From Epiperipatus broadwayi (Eukaryota > Onychophora > Udeonychophora > Euonychophora > Peripatidae), in the NCBI GenBank assembly GCA_028023455.1, contig JAQFVV010006246.1, positions 237,501 to 301,500 on the forward strand: a stretch of DNA of 64,000 bases. Direction: 5' to 3'. The notes under the pieces were generated by a model that was given only the letters and a program-made list of their open reading frames with translations, did no database searches and was not told the DNA's origin. This document shows positions 62,292-64,000 of this stretch, piece after piece. The number at the start of each line of letters is the position of its first letter. Position 1 is the stretch's first letter. Position numbers and translations under genes: made by a program.

Positions 62292-62335
62292 TCTCCACTG
62301 ACGTGAGCCATAAGCCCGAAACCATGGTCTGGAGA
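62292..62335 (+). ncRNA. Hammerhead ribozyme variant (array 3, plus unit 3)
   Basis: As plus unit 1; predicted cleavage after C 62329. Confidence 0.7.
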
Positions 62336-62496
62336 TAAGAGTGTTCTGGATAGAGATTTTAAATATTTCTCATAACCGCACTTGTTAATTTACGAGCTTG
62401 TTAGAGCTATTGGTACGCTCTCTATGTGCATTTTTGTAATTACAAGCTCATAAAAGTAATGTCATGTTATATATGACTTGCTTTATTAATTATTAT

Positions 62497-62508
62497 AATT
62501 CTATCAAA
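62497..62508. repeat. 12-bp direct repeat flanking array 3, right
   Basis: AATTCTATCAAA, matching 60104-60115. The sequences outside the pair differ. Confidence 0.6.
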
Positions 62509-63489
62509 ATATTAAATGTTGTACATTTATCACAAATGTTTTTTTCAATAAATATTTTTGGAATCGTAAAATAAAAACAATAACTTTTTAATAAGGTGAC
62601 ATTTTTGTTTGTTTGTGCCAAAGTTCTCCATTTCATTTTAATATTAAATCTTAATTCTATATTAAAATTCAGTAAATTGAGTTTAATTTGATAATCATTG
62701 AAGTTTTTCAAAAATTATGCTTGGCATTTGAAAATATTGAAAGAAAAAAATAACGAGAATAAAGAACTTTCTTTTCATTTTGCAGTTTTCAGGAGTACAC
62801 TGTATCTAGTAGCTTAAGAAATCACAATAAAATATTTGTTGAATAAATTTTATTAAAAATAGGAATAAATAAAAATAAACCAACAATTGCAATCAGTTCA
62901 AACATAGCTGTACCACCAATCTCTTCTGAATATCAGAAGATGTCATTCTTAAACTACATCAAAGTCTTACTCAGCTCCCACCTCTAGTGCACAGCTAAAC
63001 CCAGAGTCTAACCTGCTTACCACAAAGTCCAACTTAACAATTGCAGCCAATTATCACATAGCTGTAAAATCACTCATCTTCAACCCTCATCTATTCAAAT
63101 AAACTAGAAAATAGACATGACAATTCCACCAGGCTTCCCACCTACACTAACATCCTCACCAACCCACATTACCAATGAAACTAAGAGAAAATATGGTCAC
63201 TCAAAAAAGATACCATAAAAATAAAAATACTGACATTAATCTCACACAAGGCCAGACTTCACAGATAATGGCCACACTAAAATTTCTAGTCCTCACTTAT
63301 GTTACCAATGCAACTCAACCACATATAGAACTAAACCTGGATTGCATCTGTAGATAAAGGAGTACAGACCATGTAAATTTTATGTAATCTTGTGTAAACC
63401 AACCAAAGCAATCTAATCTATGTAATTATTACTAAACATAATGGTCAGATTCATTTCTGCCAATATTATAGAGTTTCAATCAGCAAAGC
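62509..63489. other. AT-rich DNA upstream of a gypsy relic
   Basis: From about 62.88 kb the base composition becomes richer in C on the plus strand (many CCAC, CTCA), as in the following reverse-transcriptase relic, so this may be decayed upstream pol or gag. No motif could be recognised. Confidence 0.4.
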
Positions 63490-63918
63490 AATCAGTAAAA
63501 GTGTGCACCTGGTCCCTAATGCTAGGGAGATATTAGCATTTCTACAGAAATCTTTTTTGCTAAATTGTATCTCAATGACACTTTCCATCAAATGCAAATT
63601 AATGATCAGACACTTCACCATTCCCATAGGGTTATTTATGTGCATGATGCTTCCATTTGAAATAACATCAGCTCTGATAATTTTTCAAGCAAAAATTGAA
63701 ACCCTCCTTATTGGAGTGGAGGACATTATTCCATATTTTTATACCATTCTTATCATAGCAATGTCAGAAAACAAATCCAGAAAACATCTTCATAAAGTCT
63801 GCAAAAAACTGGATAAATTTGCAGCTAAACATAACATTAAAAAGTGCATATGGAAATTGAGTGAAATTAAGTTCTTAGGTCACATCATATACAAAAATGA
63901 CATCTCTGGCTTCTGAGA
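63490..63918 (+). pseudogene. Ty3/gypsy-type reverse transcriptase relic
   Basis: Read with one frame change near 63.59-63.60 kb it contains AREILAFL, FFAKLYLNDTFHQM (family FSKLDLxxAYxQ; the motif A Asp is Tyr here), LPFEITSALIIFQ (family LPFGxxSAPxxFQ), FYTILI where YxDDIL should be (both catalytic Asp lost), then HLHKVCKKLDKFAAKHNIKK and EIKFLGHIIYKNDIS (family VxFLGHxVSxxGI). This order is diagnostic of Ty3/gypsy or a close LTR group. It is only the palm part; the window ends soon after, so more of the element may follow. It is catalytically dead. Confidence 0.75.
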
Positions 63919-64000
63919 AAATTAAAGCTGTTGCCAAAGCACCGTGACCTAACAACATGAAAAAACTTCAATTTATTTTTGATAGTTAACTACTCCAAAA

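Larger units (their letters stand above)
60113..62496. repeat. Retrozyme-like tandem array 3, 410-417-bp units, 3 + 3 head-to-head
   Basis: Three minus-orientation units (CCATGG of the ribozyme at 60219, 60631, 61041) are followed by three plus-orientation units (61491, 61905, 62322). The orientation switch is near 61374, inside AATAGCTCAGAGTTTC. Each unit has TTTTAGGTCTAGTGTCCGAA, a hammerhead, GTACGCTCTCTATGTGCA, CCCATATAGCTATTTAAGTT, TTTAAAGACAT and GAAAAATTCAGAG. A 6-bp hairpin AGCTAT...ATAGCT follows the CCCAT box. Units are nearly identical apart from 1-4-base indels, many beside CG, in the left arm. A direct repeat flanks the array. No coding capacity. Confidence 0.85.

Overview
This window is eukaryotic, very AT-rich and dominated by repeats. 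It most likely comes from an invertebrate animal: it holds animal-type non-LTR retrotransposons, a Ty3/gypsy-like LTR element, foldback elements, long (TA)n tracts and a decayed copy of an animal SERBP1/HABP4/vig-family gene. No bacterial-type gene organisation is visible, and the sequence alone does not settle the species. I see no intact host gene.

Layout. 1-1.2 kb: featureless. 1.2-6.46 kb: a nearly intact LINE bounded by a 13-bp target-site duplication, with ORF1, an APE-endonuclease/reverse-transcriptase ORF2 carrying one in-frame TGA, and an apparently inverted 5' end. 6.5-12.6 kb: AT-rich, with microsatellites and small palindromic (MITE-like) elements. 12.6-18.9 kb: a nest made of a short inverted repeat, a 4.6-kb non-coding repeat and a 1.38-kb foldback element. 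20-30.4 kb: two LTR-like 2.1-2.2-kb repeats in opposite orientation around 6 kb of featureless DNA. 30.6-34.6 kb: a decayed relative of the first LINE on the minus strand. 36.4-48.0 kb: a minus-strand LTR retrotransposon with LTRs of about 2.3-2.5 kb, a tRNA-Lys-type primer-binding site, gag and an integrase remnant. A separate RTE-like LINE sits inside the (TA)n tract of its 5' LTR. 48.6-53.4 kb: a second, diverged copy of the 4.6-kb non-coding repeat. 53.5-55.9 kb and 60.1-62.5 kb: three arrays of roughly 410-430-bp tandem units. 58.4-59.5 kb: the SERBP1-family pseudogene. 63.5-63.9 kb: a gypsy-type reverse-transcriptase relic.

The most interesting content is the three tandem arrays. Their units diverge between arrays but share an order of conserved boxes, and in each array one box folds as a type I hammerhead self-cleaving ribozyme: complementary stem I strands, a CUGANGA-type core, a stem II hairpin, GAAA, a palindromic short stem III and a cleavable UC. 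This is the design of animal retrozymes, non-autonomous retroelements thought to spread through self-cleaved circular RNA. Each array switches orientation internally (head-to-head), and the 60-62.5-kb array is flanked by a 12-bp direct repeat, as if the whole inverted array had been inserted as one piece. Most element boundaries in the window fall at (TA)n tracts.

The elements work as layers of parasites rather than as a pathway. LINEs and LTR elements supply, or once supplied, reverse transcriptase; the foldback and retrozyme units have no coding capacity and would depend on enzymes encoded elsewhere.
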